A stretch of 64,000 nt of DNA from positions 908,707 through 972,706 of the forward strand of contig NZ_JPYO01000042.1 in assembly GCF_000757485.1 (NCBI RefSeq), in the 5' to 3' direction. Under the pieces are notes generated by a model. That model made no database searches and was not told where the DNA came from. It worked only from the letters and a program-made list of their open reading frames with translations. The position numbers were made by a program, and so were the translations under genes. This stretch comes from Achromobacter sp. RTa. Lineage in GTDB: Bacteria; Pseudomonadota; Gammaproteobacteria; Burkholderiales; Burkholderiaceae_B. This document shows positions 46,269 through 56,036 of the stretch, one piece after another (position 1 is the first letter of the stretch; each line of letters starts with the position of its first letter).

Positions 46269-49118
46269 ATGAAAGCTATCCGCCAGCAGTCCGATTCCGC
46301 AGAACCCTTGCGTCACGATATCCGGCTGTTAGGCCGATTACTCGGAACCGTCATCGAGGAATGCGAAGGCAAGCGCGTCTTCGACACCATCGAGACCCTG
46401 CGCCGCACCGCCGTCAAATTCCGCCGAGAAGGCAACGACGCCGACGGCAAGCTGCTGGAGCAGCGCGTCAAGCGCCTGCAGGGCAGCGACCCGAACTCCG
46501 TCGCCCGCGCTTTCAGCTACTTCCTGCACCTGGCCAACATCGCCGAAGACCGCGACCAGAACCGCCGCCAGCGCGCCCGCGCCATCGCCGACGGCTCTCC
46601 GGCGCGCGGCAGCCTGCGCGAAGCCGTGCAGGCGCTGGGCCGCCATGGCGTGGGCGTGGCGCGCATCCGCCGCCTGCTGGCCGATGCCTGCGTGATGCCC
46701 GTGCTCACCGCCCACCCCACCGAAGTGCAGCGCAAGAGCACGCTGGACGTGCACCGCGAAATCGCCGCCGCGCTGATACAGCGCGAAGGCCCGCTCACCC
46801 CGGAAGAACTGGCCGACCTGGACGCCTCGCTGCTGGGCCGCGTGGCCACGCTGTGGCAGACCCGCATGCTGCGCTATACCCGGCTCACGGTGGCCGATGA
46901 GATCGAGAACGCCCTCTCGTACTACCGCAGCACCTTCCTGCAGGTCATTCCGCGCCTCTACGGGGACCTGTCCAAGCTGCTGAACCGCGAATCCGCCAAG
47001 CCCTTCGCCCCCCCGCCCCCGCCGCTGGAGCCCTTCCTGCGCATGGGCAGCTGGATCGGCGGCGACCGCGACGGCAACCCGAACGTGGACGCCAGCACCC
47101 TGGAGCGCGCCCTGCTGCGCCAGGCGACCGTGCTGTTCGAGCACTATCTGCAGGAAGTGCACGCGCTGGGCGCGGAACTGTCCGTCACCACCTTGCTGAT
47201 CGCCGTGGACGCCGAACTGCTCGCCCTGGCCGAGGCCAGCGGCGACGACTCGCCGCACCGGCGCGACGAACCCTACCGGCGCGCGCTGGTCGGCGTGTAC
47301 GCCCGGCTGGCCGCCACCGCGCAGCGCCTCACTGGCCAGGACCTGGCGCGGCGCAGCACCGTGGCCGCGCCCGCTTACGACACGCCCCAGGAACTATCCA
47401 CCGACCTCGCCACCATCGCCGCATCCCTGGCCGCCCACCACGGCTCGCCCATCGCCAAGCTGCGCCTGGCCGGCTTGCAGCAGGCCGTGGAAGTCTTCGG
47501 CTTCCACCTGGCCACGGTCGACCTGCGCCAGAGTTCCGACGTGCACGAGCGCGCCCTGGCCGAACTGTTCGCGCGCGCCGGCGTGCAGCAGGACGGCAAG
47601 CCGCTGGACTACCTGGCGCTGGACGAGGACGAGCGCGTGGCGCTGCTGCGCGCCGAACTGGCGCAGGCCCGCCCGCTGGCTTCGCCGTGGATCGCCTACA
47701 GCGAAGACACCACGCGCGAACTGGCCGTGCTGCGCGCGGCCGCCGCCGGCCGGGCCCGCTACGGCAAGCAGGCCGTGCGCCAGACCATCGTGTCGCATAC
47801 CGAAACGCTGAGCGACCTGCTGGAAGTCATGGTGCTGCAGAAAGAGGCCGGCCTGATCGCGCCCGCCGGCCAGGAGATCACGGCCGAGGACGGCCTGATG
47901 GTGGTGCCGCTGTTCGAAACCATTCCCGACTTGCAGCGCGGCGCCAGCATCATGGCGGCCTGGCTCGACCTGCCGGAAATCCGCCAGCGCGTGAAGCTGG
48001 CGCAGAACGGCGCGCAGGAAGTCATGCTGGGCTATTCGGACAGCAACAAGGACGGCGGTTTCCTGACGTCCAACTGGTCGCTCTACCAGGCCGAACGCGC
48101 CCTGGTCGACGTGTTCTCGGCCCGCCACGTGCGGTTGCGCCTGTTCCATGGGCGCGGCGGCTCGGTGGGGCGCGGCGGCGGCTCGAGCTTCGACGCCATC
48201 CTGGCGCAGCCGCCGGGCACCGTCGCCGGCCAGATCCGGCTGACCGAGCAAGGCGAAGTCATCCAGAGCAAGTACAAGGACGCCGAGGTCGGGCGCTGGC
48301 ACCTGGAGCTGCTGGTCGCGGCCACGCTGGAGTCCAGCCTGGCGCCGCGCGCCGAGGCCACCAGCGCCGAAGACGCGCACATGGCCCATCACGGCCCGGC
48401 CATGTCCTTCATGTCGGAGGCCGCGCAGCGCACCTACCGCGGACTGGTCTACGACACCCCCGGCTTCTCCGACTATTTCTTCGCCGCCACGCCCATCAGC
48501 GAGATCGCCGGCCTGAACATCGGGTCGCGTCCCGCGTCGCGCAAGAAGGGGCAGCACATCGAAGACCTGCGCGCCATCCCATGGGGCTTTTCCTGGGCGC
48601 AATGCCGCCTGATGCTGACCGGCTGGTACGGCATGGGGTCGGCGATCGAGGCCTATCTGGAAACCGGCGCCCCCGACGCTCCTCGTTCGCGCCGTGGCCG
48701 CCTGGCCCAGCTGCGCGAAATGGCGCGCGACTGGCCCGCCTTCCGTACCCTGCTGTCGAACATGGAAATGGTGCTGGCCAAGTCCGACCTGGCGATCGCG
48801 GCCCGCTACGCGCAGCTGGTGCCGCAACGGGGCCTGCGCGAACGCATTTTCGGCGCCATCAGCGCCGAGCATGCGCGCTCGCTCTCCATGCTGAAGCTGC
48901 TGACCCAACGCGAACTGCTGGCCGACAACCCCACGCTGCAGGCCTCGTTGCGCGAGCGCTTCGCCTACATCGACCCGCTGAACTACCTGCAGATCGAACT
49001 GATCCGCCGCCACCGCGCCGCGCAGAGAAATCCGCAGGCAGAAGTCGACAAACGCGTGCAGCGCGCGATCCACCTGACGATCAACGGCATCGCCGCGGGG
49101 CTGAGGAATTCAGGGTAA
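46269..49118 (+). CDS. ppc: Phosphoenolpyruvate carboxylase
   Basis: Adds bicarbonate to PEP to give oxaloacetate, the main anaplerotic step. The 949 residues are slightly longer than E. coli Ppc (883). Catalytic segments are complete: [11 protein letters not shown] with H149, [10 protein letters not shown], and [13 protein letters not shown] near 625-637. The last residues RNSG with a near-terminal Gly are as in the family. Start ATG 46269 ([23 protein letters not shown]) fits. Downstream lies a palindrome cluster. Confidence 0.96.
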   Translation: MKAIRQQSDSAEPLRHDIRLLGRLLGTVIEECEGKRVFDTIETLRRTAVKFRREGNDADGKLLEQRVKRLQGSDPNSVARAFSYFLHLANIAEDRDQNRRQRARAIADGSPARGSLREAVQALGRHGVGVARIRRLLADACVMPVLTAHPTEVQRKSTLDVHREIAAALIQREGPLTPEELADLDASLLGRVATLWQTRMLRYTRLTVADEIENALSYYRSTFLQVIPRLYGDLSKLLNRESAKPFAPPPPPLEPFLRMGSWIGGDRDGNPNVDASTLERALLRQATVLFEHYLQEVHALGAELSVTTLLIAVDAELLALAEASGDDSPHRRDEPYRRALVGVYARLAATAQRLTGQDLARRSTVAAPAYDTPQELSTDLATIAASLAAHHGSPIAKLRLAGLQQAVEVFGFHLATVDLRQSSDVHERALAELFARAGVQQDGKPLDYLALDEDERVALLRAELAQARPLASPWIAYSEDTTRELAVLRAAAAGRARYGKQAVRQTIVSHTETLSDLLEVMVLQKEAGLIAPAGQEITAEDGLMVVPLFETIPDLQRGASIMAAWLDLPEIRQRVKLAQNGAQEVMLGYSDSNKDGGFLTSNWSLYQAERALVDVFSARHVRLRLFHGRGGSVGRGGGSSFDAILAQPPGTVAGQIRLTEQGEVIQSKYKDAEVGRWHLELLVAATLESSLAPRAEATSAEDAHMAHHGPAMSFMSEAAQRTYRGLVYDTPGFSDYFFAATPISEIAGLNIGSRPASRKKGQHIEDLRAIPWGFSWAQCRLMLTGWYGMGSAIEAYLETGAPDAPRSRRGRLAQLREMARDWPAFRTLLSNMEMVLAKSDLAIAARYAQLVPQRGLRERIFGAISAEHARSLSMLKLLTQRELLADNPTLQASLRERFAYIDPLNYLQIELIRRHRAAQRNPQAEVDKRVQRAIHLTINGIAAGLRNSG

Positions 49119-49472
49119 AAGGCAGGAATGTGTGGGTGTCAGACACTTACTAGAGTGCCCCCGGCGTCAGGCACCAGGCCCGCGCGCAGTGTCTGACACC
49201 CCTACGGCAAGCCGCCACAAGCTCGCGGCAACCTTTCCCGGGTGTCAGACACTTACTAGAGTGCCCCGCGTCAGGCACCCGGCCTGCACGCAGTGTCTGA
49301 CACCCCTACGGCAAACCGCCACAAGCTCGCACCAACCTTTCCCGGGTGTCAGACACATGCCTCATCGACGGCTGTCAGACACCCGCCCTCCCCACACGCG
49401 TCCACCAGACGAACACCCATAATCCCCGATTTGTCCACTCCCAGCGACTTTTAGTACTATCTCCTTCATAAA
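49119..49472. repeat. Palindrome cluster with a 104-106-bp tandem duplication
   Basis: In the gap after ppc six palindromes of the GGTGTCWGACACC family have centres at about 49141, 49194, 49247, 49298, 49351 and 49377, so the first five are 51-53 bp apart, alternating in orientation. The unit running from 49135 to 49240 is repeated at 49241-49344 with a few changes, including TACTAGAGTGCCCC and ACGGCAA(G/A)CCGCCACAAGC. From 49383 to 49472 I see no further feature. Confidence 0.9.
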
Positions 49473-49505
49473 TTCTATATACGCACAAATGTTCGTATAT
49501 AGAAC
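49473..49505. promoter_or_regulatory. Candidate IclR operator before the 3-hydroxyacyl-CoA dehydrogenase gene
   Basis: An 11-bp perfect inverted repeat, TTCTATATACG (49473-49483) with CGTATATAGAA (49494-49504), spacer 10. Its right part contains GTTC-N7-GAAC (49491-49505), the same pattern as two sites in the iclR-pcaI gap. It lies about 115 bp before the first gene of the operon in an A/T-rich block that looks like a promoter. Confidence 0.6.
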
Positions 49506-49619
49506 AAAACGATTTTTCTGGCCAGGCGCACAGGAAGGCACACCCGGAAGAAGACAGAAAGCATCCTGGTTCCGCGCGTGCCCGCCGCAAGCCCGGCGTG
49601 TCAGCCCAAGCGAACCATC

Positions 49620-50555
49620 ATGGATACTCCCCTCAAGAATCTCGCCATCGTCGGCGCAGGCGCCATGGGCAGCGGCATTGCCGCGCTCTTTGCCTCGAAG
49701 GGACTGAATATCGTCCTCATCGACCCGATGGAAGGCGCCCTGGAGCGCGCGCTCCAGACGATAGATCGCCAGCTGAACGTCTACGCGCCGGGCCGGGTCC
49801 AGGAAGCCATGCAGCGCATCCAGGTATCCCCCGGCCTGGAAGCCGCCTGCAACAGCGATCTCGTCATCGAAGCCGTGCCGGAAAACCTTGAACTCAAGCG
49901 CGGCCTGTTCGCCAAGCTCGATTCCCTCTGCCCCACGCATACTCTCTTCGCCACCAACACCTCCGGCCTGTCCATCAACGCCATCGCCAGCGCCGTGGTG
50001 CGCCGCGACCGCTTCGTGGGCACCCACTTCTTCACGCCCGCCGACGTCATCCCCCTGGTTGAAGTCGTCCGCAACGACGACACCTCCGAGGACACCGTGG
50101 CGCGGGTGATGGCCACGCTGCGGTTCGCCGGCAAGCGGCCCGTGCTGGTGCGCCAGGACATCCCCGGCTTCATCGCCAACCGCATCCAGCACGCGCTGGC
50201 CCGCGAGGCCATCTCGCTGCTGGAGAAAGGCGTGGCCAGCGCCGAGGACATCGACGAAGTGGTCAAGTGGAGCCTGGGCATCCGCCTGGCGCTGTCCGGT
50301 CCGCTGGAGCAGCGCGACATGAACGGCATCGACGTGCACTACGCGATCGCCAGCTATCTCTACAAAGACCTGGAAAACCGCACCGAACCGTCCGAGCTCC
50401 TGAAGAGCAAGGTCGAAAGCGGGCAGATCGGCGCCAAGAGCGGCCAGGGCTTCTACACCTGGAGCCCCGAACGCCGCGAGCGCGTGCTGCGCGAAAAGAG
50501 CGCCTCGCTGGGCGAACTCGCGGCCTGGCTCAACAGCAAGGCCGGCGGCTCCTGA
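49620..50555 (+). CDS. 3-hydroxyacyl-CoA dehydrogenase
   Basis: NAD-dependent dehydrogenase of 311 residues, similar in size to 3-hydroxybutyryl-CoA dehydrogenases. N-terminal Rossmann motif IVGAGAMGSGIAALFA, catalytic His in VGTHFFTPADVIPLVEV, and the C-terminal dimerisation domain with GQGFYTW are present. Start ATG 49620 chosen by the family beginning. It probably oxidises a 3-hydroxyacyl-CoA formed from a short-chain or dicarboxylic acid taken up by the next gene's transporter. Confidence 0.9.
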   Translation: MDTPLKNLAIVGAGAMGSGIAALFASKGLNIVLIDPMEGALERALQTIDRQLNVYAPGRVQEAMQRIQVSPGLEAACNSDLVIEAVPENLELKRGLFAKLDSLCPTHTLFATNTSGLSINAIASAVVRRDRFVGTHFFTPADVIPLVEVVRNDDTSEDTVARVMATLRFAGKRPVLVRQDIPGFIANRIQHALAREAISLLEKGVASAEDIDEVVKWSLGIRLALSGPLEQRDMNGIDVHYAIASYLYKDLENRTEPSELLKSKVESGQIGAKSGQGFYTWSPERRERVLREKSASLGELAAWLNSKAGGS

Positions 50556-50735
50556 CGGCAGAGCCACCAAGAATTCACTACATAAGGCGCGGGGCTTTCC
50601 GCCACCAGCGCCAGCGGGCCACGAGCCCAACCACACAAAGAAAACCAATCGTCCCACCCGCCCCCGCCGGCACCCGGCGCCGGGCGGCGCAAGACACGAG
50701 AAAACTTAGCCTTACCGGAGTTTGTTGGAGGCACC

Positions 50736-52076
50736 ATGAATAAACTGGCTTCATTCTTCACGGAGCTGATGCGCAAGTATCTGCCCGATCCCTTCGTCTT
50801 CGCGATCGCGCTGACCTTGCTTACCGTGCTTCTGGCCATGGGCGTCGAAGGCAAGGGCCTGGGCGACATCACCCGCGCCTGGGGCAATGGCTTCTGGAGC
50901 CTCCTGGCCTTCACCACCCAGATGGCCGTGATCCTGGCGATGGGCTACGTGCTTGCCACCGCGCCGCTCACCGACCGCATGCTCAACCGCATCGTCAGCC
51001 ACGTGCACAAGCCGCACACCGCCATCATCGTGGCGACGCTGGTTGGCGGCATCGGCAGCTACCTGAACTGGGGCTTCGGCCTGGTCATCGGCGGCATCGT
51101 CGCCAAGAAGCTGGCGCTGAAGGTCAAGGGCGTGCACTACCCGCTGATCATCGCCGCCGCCTATAGCGGCTTCACCATGTACGGCCTGGGCCTGTCGGCC
51201 AGCATCCCCGTGCTGGTGGCCACGCCCAACCACCCCACCGCCAAGCAGATGGGCACCATCCCGCTGTCGGAAACCATCTTCTCGGTGCCCATGCTGATCA
51301 CCAGCCTGGTCATCATCGTCACGCTGCCGCTGCTCAACGCATGGCTGCATCCGAAGAAGGGCGAGAAGGTCATCGAAGTGGACCCGGCCATCGACCGCGA
51401 CGCCGCCTCGTCCAACGCCGCCGAAGACCTGCTCGAAAAGGGCACCCTGGCCTCCCGCCTGAACAACAGCCGCATCCTGAGCCTGCTGATCGGCGCCCTG
51501 GGCGTGGCCTACGTGGTCTTCCACTTCATGGACGGCGGCTCGCTGGACCTGAACCTGATCAACTTCATCATCCTGTTCCTGGGCATCATCCTGCTGGGCA
51601 CGCCGGCCGCCTATGTGGCCAAGCTGACCGAAGGCATCAAGACGATCTCGGGCATCATCCTGCAATACCCCTTCTACGCCGGCATCATGGCCATCATGGC
51701 CGCGTCCGGCCTGGTCACCACGATCTCGCAGGTGTTCGTCGACGTCGCGACGCCCGAAACCCTGCCGTTCTGGGGCCTGATCAGTTCCTTCGTCATCAAC
51801 TTCTTCGCGCCCTCGGCCGGCGGCCACTGGGTCATCCAGGGCCCGTTCATGATCGATGCCGCCAAGGAAATCGGCAGCGCGCTCAACCAGACCACCATGG
51901 CCGTCATGCTGGGCAATGCCTGGAACGACCTGGTGCAGCCTTTCTGGATCCTGCCGGCGCTGGCACTCTCCAAGCTGAAACTGCGCGACGTGATGGGCTA
52001 TACCGTCATCATGATGCTGTGGGTGGGCGTAATCCACATCACCGCCGTCCTCCTCTGGGGCTACCTGACGCATTAG
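50736..52076 (+). CDS. atoE: Short-chain fatty acid transporter
   Basis: Membrane protein of 446 residues, about eleven membrane segments, of the AtoE/SCFA-transporter family, with the family segments NWGFGLVIGGIVAKK, YSGFTMYGLGLS and FFAPSAGGHWVIQGPF. It is expected to import acetoacetate, butyrate or similar short acids. It has GGAGG 5 bases before the ATG. Its neighbours (a 3-hydroxyacyl-CoA dehydrogenase, an SDR and, further on, a 3-oxoacid CoA-transferase) fit short-chain acid use. Confidence 0.93.
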   Translation: MNKLASFFTELMRKYLPDPFVFAIALTLLTVLLAMGVEGKGLGDITRAWGNGFWSLLAFTTQMAVILAMGYVLATAPLTDRMLNRIVSHVHKPHTAIIVATLVGGIGSYLNWGFGLVIGGIVAKKLALKVKGVHYPLIIAAAYSGFTMYGLGLSASIPVLVATPNHPTAKQMGTIPLSETIFSVPMLITSLVIIVTLPLLNAWLHPKKGEKVIEVDPAIDRDAASSNAAEDLLEKGTLASRLNNSRILSLLIGALGVAYVVFHFMDGGSLDLNLINFIILFLGIILLGTPAAYVAKLTEGIKTISGIILQYPFYAGIMAIMAASGLVTTISQVFVDVATPETLPFWGLISSFVINFFAPSAGGHWVIQGPFMIDAAKEIGSALNQTTMAVMLGNAWNDLVQPFWILPALALSKLKLRDVMGYTVIMMLWVGVIHITAVLLWGYLTH

Positions 52077-52099
52077 GCCCCCCGTACGCGCTTACGCGC

Positions 52100-52138
52100 G
52101 CCCCCCAGGGGGCGACACCTGCAGACCGGCAAAGCCGG
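52100..52138. terminator. Two hairpins after atoE
   Basis: GCCCCC (52100-52105) with GGGGGC (52108-52113) and CCGGC (52126-52130) with GCCGG (52134-52138) form adjacent stems. They follow the atoE stop by about 25 bp. No T-run follows, so this is more likely a repeat-type processing or protection element than a strong terminator; transcription may continue into the SDR gene. Confidence 0.45.
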
Positions 52139-52239
52139 ATCTAGCGGTGTCCCAGCCGGGGAAGATGTGGAAGTATCGGGATGATGGCGTGCTAGCCGAG
52201 GCTGAGGCTGGAATTTGGAAACTGGAACGGGAAACTGAT

Positions 52240-52968
52240 ATGAGCAAACCTACTGCGTATCTCGTGACCGGCGGCAGCGCCGGGATTGGGGCGGCGATCG
52301 TCCGCATGCTGCTGGAGGCCGGGCACAAGGTCGTGAACATCGACTACAAGCTGCCCGAGAATCCGCCGGCCGGGCTGGTGTCGTATCAGGCCGACCTAAC
52401 CGATGAGGCGCGCACCAAGGAAGTCGCCGCCGAAGTGACGGCGGCCTACAACATCGTCGGCCTGGTGAACAACGCCGGGGCGACGCGTCCGGGCACGGCG
52501 GACACGGCCACGCTGGCGGACCTGGACTACGTGGTGAACCTGCACCTGCGCACAGCGCTGATCCTGGTGCAGGCCGCCCTCCCCGCCATGCGGGAAGCCG
52601 GCTTCGGCCGCATCGTGAACATGTCCTCGCGCGCCGCGCTGGGCAAGCCGGACCGCGTCGTCTATTCCGCCACCAAGGCCGGCCTCGTCGGCCTGACGCG
52701 CACGCTGGCCATGGAGCTGGGCGGCGACGGCATCACCGTCAACGCCATCGGCCCCGGCCCCATCGCCACCGATCTGTTCACCAAGAGCAATCCCGCCGGC
52801 GCCCCGCAGACCGAACGCATCATCAACAGCATCGTGGTCAAGCGCCTGGGCACGCCCGAAGACGTGGCCCGCGCCGCAATGTTCTTCCTGTCCCCGGACA
52901 ACGGCTTCGTCACCGGCCAGATGCTGTATGTCTGCGGCGGGACGACGCTGGGCGTCGCCCCCATCTAA
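52240..52968 (+). CDS. Short-chain dehydrogenase/reductase
   Basis: SDR of 242 residues with TGGSAGIG (cofactor), NNAG, and YSATK (catalytic). I chose ATG 52240 (MSKPTAYLVTGGSAG); an ATG 31 codons upstream lies in hairpin-repeat sequence. It resembles 3-oxoacyl/3-hydroxybutyrate dehydrogenases, which would fit the AtoE neighbour, but the substrate cannot be fixed. It converges with the IclR gene. Confidence 0.88.
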   Translation: MSKPTAYLVTGGSAGIGAAIVRMLLEAGHKVVNIDYKLPENPPAGLVSYQADLTDEARTKEVAAEVTAAYNIVGLVNNAGATRPGTADTATLADLDYVVNLHLRTALILVQAALPAMREAGFGRIVNMSSRAALGKPDRVVYSATKAGLVGLTRTLAMELGGDGITVNAIGPGPIATDLFTKSNPAGAPQTERIINSIVVKRLGTPEDVARAAMFFLSPDNGFVTGQMLYVCGGTTLGVAPI

Positions 52969-53034
52969 GGCCGGCCTACGCCGTCCCAGCACGCCATGCG
53001 CACGCCATCAGCCTCCGCCCGCCCCCTGCCCCGC

Positions 53035-53817
53035 CTAGCGGCGCAGCAGGGCGTGGTTGATCTGGTCGGCGGCGCGGCGCAGGGGAGGCAGGAAAGCCGC
53101 CAGCATCTCCTCGCGCGAGAAGCGGTTGGCGTGGCCGCTGACGTTCATCGCGGCGATCACGCGGCCGCTGCGGTCCATGATGGGCACCGCCACGGATTGC
53201 AGCCCCGGCTCCAGCTCCTGCGCCACGCAGGCGTAGCCGTCGGTGCGCACGCCTGCCAGCACCCGCTTGAGCTCGGCGATGCCGGTAACGGTGTGCGGCG
53301 TGTAGGCCTTGATCTGGCTCATCGCCAGCACCCGGTCCAGTTCGGCCTCGGACAAGCCCGCCAGCAGCACGCGGCCCATCGACGTAACCCAGGCCGGAAG
53401 GCGGCTGCCCACGGCCAGATTGATCGTCATCACCTTGTGGGTGGACAGGCGCAGGATGTAGACGATGTCCGCGCCCTCCAGCACCGATACGGAACAGGAT
53501 TCGCGCGTCAGCTCGGCCACTTCTTCCATGTACGGCAGCGCCAGGTTCCACAGCGGCGTGCCGGACAGATAGGCATAGCCCAATTCCAGGATGCGCGGCG
53601 TCAGCTCGAATTTGCGGCCGTCGACGGTCACGTAACCCAGGTGCTCCAGCGTCAGCAGGATGCGGCGCGCGCCGGCGCGCGTCAACCCGGTCTGCGCGGC
53701 GACCTCAGACAAGGTCATCTGCGAGCGGTCGGGGCCGAAGGCCCGGATCACCGACAGGCCGCGAGCGAAGGACTGCACGTAGCTGTCGCTGGGTTGCTGG
53801 GTTTCTTGCTCAGCCAT
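53035..53817 (-). CDS. IclR-family regulator, PcaR/PobR-like
   Basis: A 260-residue IclR regulator. The winged-helix part (SFARGLSVIRAFGPDRSQMTLSEVAAQTGLTRAGARRIL) and the ligand domain with the CVAQELEPGLQSVAVPI segment are of the type that controls beta-ketoadipate genes. Start 53817 (MAEQETQQPSDSYVQSF) rather than an upstream ATG 20 codons away. It is divergent from pcaI and shares the 191-bp gap with two GTTC-N7-GAAC sites. Confidence 0.91.
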   Translation of the reverse strand: MAEQETQQPSDSYVQSFARGLSVIRAFGPDRSQMTLSEVAAQTGLTRAGARRILLTLEHLGYVTVDGRKFELTPRILELGYAYLSGTPLWNLALPYMEEVAELTRESCSVSVLEGADIVYILRLSTHKVMTINLAVGSRLPAWVTSMGRVLLAGLSEAELDRVLAMSQIKAYTPHTVTGIAELKRVLAGVRTDGYACVAQELEPGLQSVAVPIMDRSGRVIAAMNVSGHANRFSREEMLAAFLPPLRRAADQINHALLRR

Positions 53818-53941
53818 CCGTATGCACCAAGAGAAAAAAGTTCGCCGACGGCGAGCCATCCGTTGCCGTCGCGGCAACTCCAGACGATGGGTATCGGCCT
53901 GCGCCGGTCAGTCTTGACGCTATCCGGTCCCCATGAAACGA

Positions 53942-53977
53942 TGTTCTTCAGCAGAACGAAAGTTCTAGTGAAGAACA
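53942..53977. promoter_or_regulatory. Candidate IclR operator between iclR and pcaI
   Basis: Two copies of GTTC-N7-GAAC, at 53943-53957 and 53962-53976, lie 19 bp apart on one face of the helix. They nest in larger repeats: TGTTCTTCA (53942-53950) with TGAAGAACA (53969-53977), and AGAAC/GTTCT (53953-53966). Repeated half-sites are usual for PcaU/PcaR/PobR-type operators. It lies about 30 bp before the pcaI start, so it would overlap the promoter. Confidence 0.7.
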
Positions 53978-54008
53978 AATTATGACACGCCACCTATGAG
54001 CAAACATC

Positions 54009-54698
54009 ATGATTTCTAAGCTTGTTGCAAGCGCGGCGGCCGCCCTGGCGGACGTACCCGACGGCGCCACCGTCATGATCGGCGGCTTCGGCACGGCCGG
54101 CCAGCCCATGGAACTGATCGACGCCCTGCTGGAGCAGGGCGCGAAGGACCTGGTCATCATCAACAACAACGCAGGCAATGGCACCACCGGCCTGGCCGCC
54201 CTGCTGGGCGCCAACCGCGTGCGCAAAATCATCTGCTCGTTCCCGCGCCAGGTGGACTCGCAGATTTTCGACGGCCTGTACCGCAGCGGCAAGATCGAGC
54301 TGGAACTGGTGCCCCAGGGCAACCTGGCCGAGCGCATCCGCGCCGCCGGCGCCGGCATCGGCGCGTTCTTCTCGCCCACCGGCTACGGCACCCCGCTGGC
54401 CGACGGCAAGGAAACCCGCGAGATCAACGGCCGCCAGTACGTGCTGGAGTACCCGCTGCACGCCGACTACGCGCTCATCAAGGCCGAACGCGGCGACCGC
54501 TGGGGCAACCTGGTCTACCGCAAGACGGCCCGCAACTTCGGTCCCATCATGGCCAGCGCAGCCCGCGTCGCCGTGGCCCAGGTGCGCGAAGTGGTCGAAC
54601 TGGGCGAACTGGACCCCGAAACCGTCGTGACCCCCGGCATCTTCGTGAAGCGCGTCGTGCAGATCGATGCCCAACCGGCCGCCAAGGAGCAGCAATGA
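54009..54698 (+). CDS. pcaI: 3-oxoadipate CoA-transferase subunit A
   Basis: Alpha subunit, 229 residues, of the enzyme that moves CoA from succinyl-CoA to 3-oxoadipate. The family I CoA-transferase motif GGFGTAGQPMELIDAL and NNNAGNG are present. It overlaps pcaJ by four bases. An acetoacetate-type (ScoA) role cannot be excluded given the nearby AtoE transporter, but the catC and pcaD neighbours favour 3-oxoadipate. Confidence 0.91.
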   Translation: MISKLVASAAAALADVPDGATVMIGGFGTAGQPMELIDALLEQGAKDLVIINNNAGNGTTGLAALLGANRVRKIICSFPRQVDSQIFDGLYRSGKIELELVPQGNLAERIRAAGAGIGAFFSPTGYGTPLADGKETREINGRQYVLEYPLHADYALIKAERGDRWGNLVYRKTARNFGPIMASAARVAVAQVREVVELGELDPETVVTPGIFVKRVVQIDAQPAAKEQQ

Positions 54699-55339
54699 GC
54701 ACCAAACTGACCCGCGACCAGATCGCCGCCCGCGTCGCGCAGGACATACCCGAAGGCGCCTACGTGAACCTGGGCATCGGCCTGCCCACGCTCGTCGCCA
54801 ACCACCTGCCCGCCGACCGCGAAGTCATCCTCCACACCGAGAACGGCATGCTGGGCATGGGCCCCGCGCCGGCCAAGGGCCAGGAAGACTATGACCTGAT
54901 CAACGCCGGCAAGCAGCCCGTGACCGAGCTGCCCGGCTGCTCGTTCTTCCATCACGCCGATTCGTTCGCCATGATGCGCGGCGGCCACCTGGACATCTGC
55001 GTGCTGGGCGCCTTCCAGGTGTCGCAGCACGGCGACCTGGCCAACTGGCACACGGGCGCGCCCGACGCCATCCCGGCCGTGGGCGGTGCGATGGACCTGG
55101 CCATCGGCGCGAAGGACGTGTTCGTGATGATGGAGCTGCAGACCCGCGAAGGCCAGAGCAAGCTGGTCGAGGCCTGCACCTACCCGCTGACCGGCGTGCG
55201 CTGCGTCTCGCGCGTATACACGGACGTGGCCGTCTTCGACATCCGCGCCGACGGGGTCACCGTCATCGATATGTTCGGCGACACCACTGCCGACGAGCTG
55301 CTGCGCCTGACCGGCCTGCCGCTGAAGTTTTCCCGCTGA
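54695..55339 (+). CDS. pcaJ: 3-oxoadipate CoA-transferase subunit B
   Basis: Beta subunit, 214 residues, carrying the catalytic glutamate in HTENGMLGMGP and the GGAMDLAIGAK segment. Coupled to pcaI by ATGA overlap. Together they activate the ring-fission product 3-oxoadipate; the thiolase (PcaF) that should follow is not in this cluster. Confidence 0.92.
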   Translation: MSTKLTRDQIAARVAQDIPEGAYVNLGIGLPTLVANHLPADREVILHTENGMLGMGPAPAKGQEDYDLINAGKQPVTELPGCSFFHHADSFAMMRGGHLDICVLGAFQVSQHGDLANWHTGAPDAIPAVGGAMDLAIGAKDVFVMMELQTREGQSKLVEACTYPLTGVRCVSRVYTDVAVFDIRADGVTVIDMFGDTTADELLRLTGLPLKFSR

Positions 55340-55396
55340 GTTTTTGCCGATACGCCGCCCCGGCGCGTGCCAGGGCGGCATCAAGGAGAGTCCATC

Positions 55397-55672
55397 ATGT
55401 TGTTCATGGTTCAAATGCAGGTCAATCTTCCCGTCGACATGCCCGCCGACCGCGCCGACAAGCTGAAGGCCGACGAAAAGGCCCTGGCGCAGCAGCTGCA
55501 GCGCGACGGCAAGTGGAAGAATCTCTGGCGCGTGGCCGGCCGCTACGCCAACGTCAGCATCTTCGACGTGGAAAGCAATGACGAGCTGCACACGCTGCTG
55601 TCCTCGCTGCCGCTGTTCCCGTATATGGATATCAACGTCACGGCGCTGGCGCGCCATCCCTCCGCCATCTGA
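55397..55672 (+). CDS. catC: Muconolactone delta-isomerase
   Basis: A 91-residue protein opening with MLFMVQMQVNLPVDMPADRAD and continuing with LWRVAGRYANVSIFDVES and LPLFPYMDINVTALARHPSAI, the characteristic CatC fold and ending. It turns muconolactone into 3-oxoadipate enol-lactone, the substrate of PcaD two genes downstream. GGAGAG lies before the start. No catA or catB is in the window. Confidence 0.93.
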   Translation: MLFMVQMQVNLPVDMPADRADKLKADEKALAQQLQRDGKWKNLWRVAGRYANVSIFDVESNDELHTLLSSLPLFPYMDINVTALARHPSAI

Positions 55673-55685
55673 CAGGAGCCCGTCC

Positions 55686-55982
55686 ATGCCGTACATCATC
55701 GAGACCTTCGACAAGCCCGATCACCAGGAAGTCCGCCAGCGGCACCGCGCCGCCCACCTGGAGTTCCTGGATGCCAACAAGGGCCTGCTGCTGGCCTGCG
55801 GAGCCAAGCTGCAGGATGACGGCAAGGACGCCGGCGGCGGCCTGTACATCGTTGATCTGGACACGCGCGAAGCCGCGCAGCAGTTCATCGACGCCGACCC
55901 GTTCTCCAAGGCCGATCTGTTCGACCGCGTGACCATCACGCGCTGGCGCAAGGCCTACGTCGACGGCGCCTGCCACCTGTAA
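55686..55982 (+). CDS. YciI-like small protein
   Basis: A 98-residue ferredoxin-fold protein of the YciI type (MPYIIETFDKPD, RAAHLEFLDANKGLLLACGAKLQDD, DPFSKADLFDRVTITRW). Some family members act as dehydrochlorinases or lactone-handling enzymes in aromatic pathways; the conserved His of RAAHLEF fits the active-site His of that group. It sits between catC and pcaD with 13 bp to the former. Its exact part in the pathway is not known. Confidence 0.85.
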   Translation: MPYIIETFDKPDHQEVRQRHRAAHLEFLDANKGLLLACGAKLQDDGKDAGGGLYIVDLDTREAAQQFIDADPFSKADLFDRVTITRWRKAYVDGACHL

Positions 55983-55990
55983 TGCCCGCG

Positions 55991-56010
55991 CGGCCGCCTC
56001 CGGGCGGCCG
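55991..56010 (+). terminator. Hairpin between yciI-like gene and pcaD
   Basis: An 8-bp perfect stem CGGCCGCC with GGCGGCCG around a TCCG tetraloop, followed by TTGCCTT. It is 9 bp after the stop codon and 27 bp before pcaD. It may weaken read-through or protect the upstream message rather than end transcription. Confidence 0.5.
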
Positions 56011-56036
56011 TTGCCTTATCCCCTAGGAATTCCCCA

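Noticed and set aside
52100..52138. Strong intrinsic terminator after atoE
   Set aside because: Two stems are clear, but no T-run follows, so I list it only with low confidence as a hairpin element.
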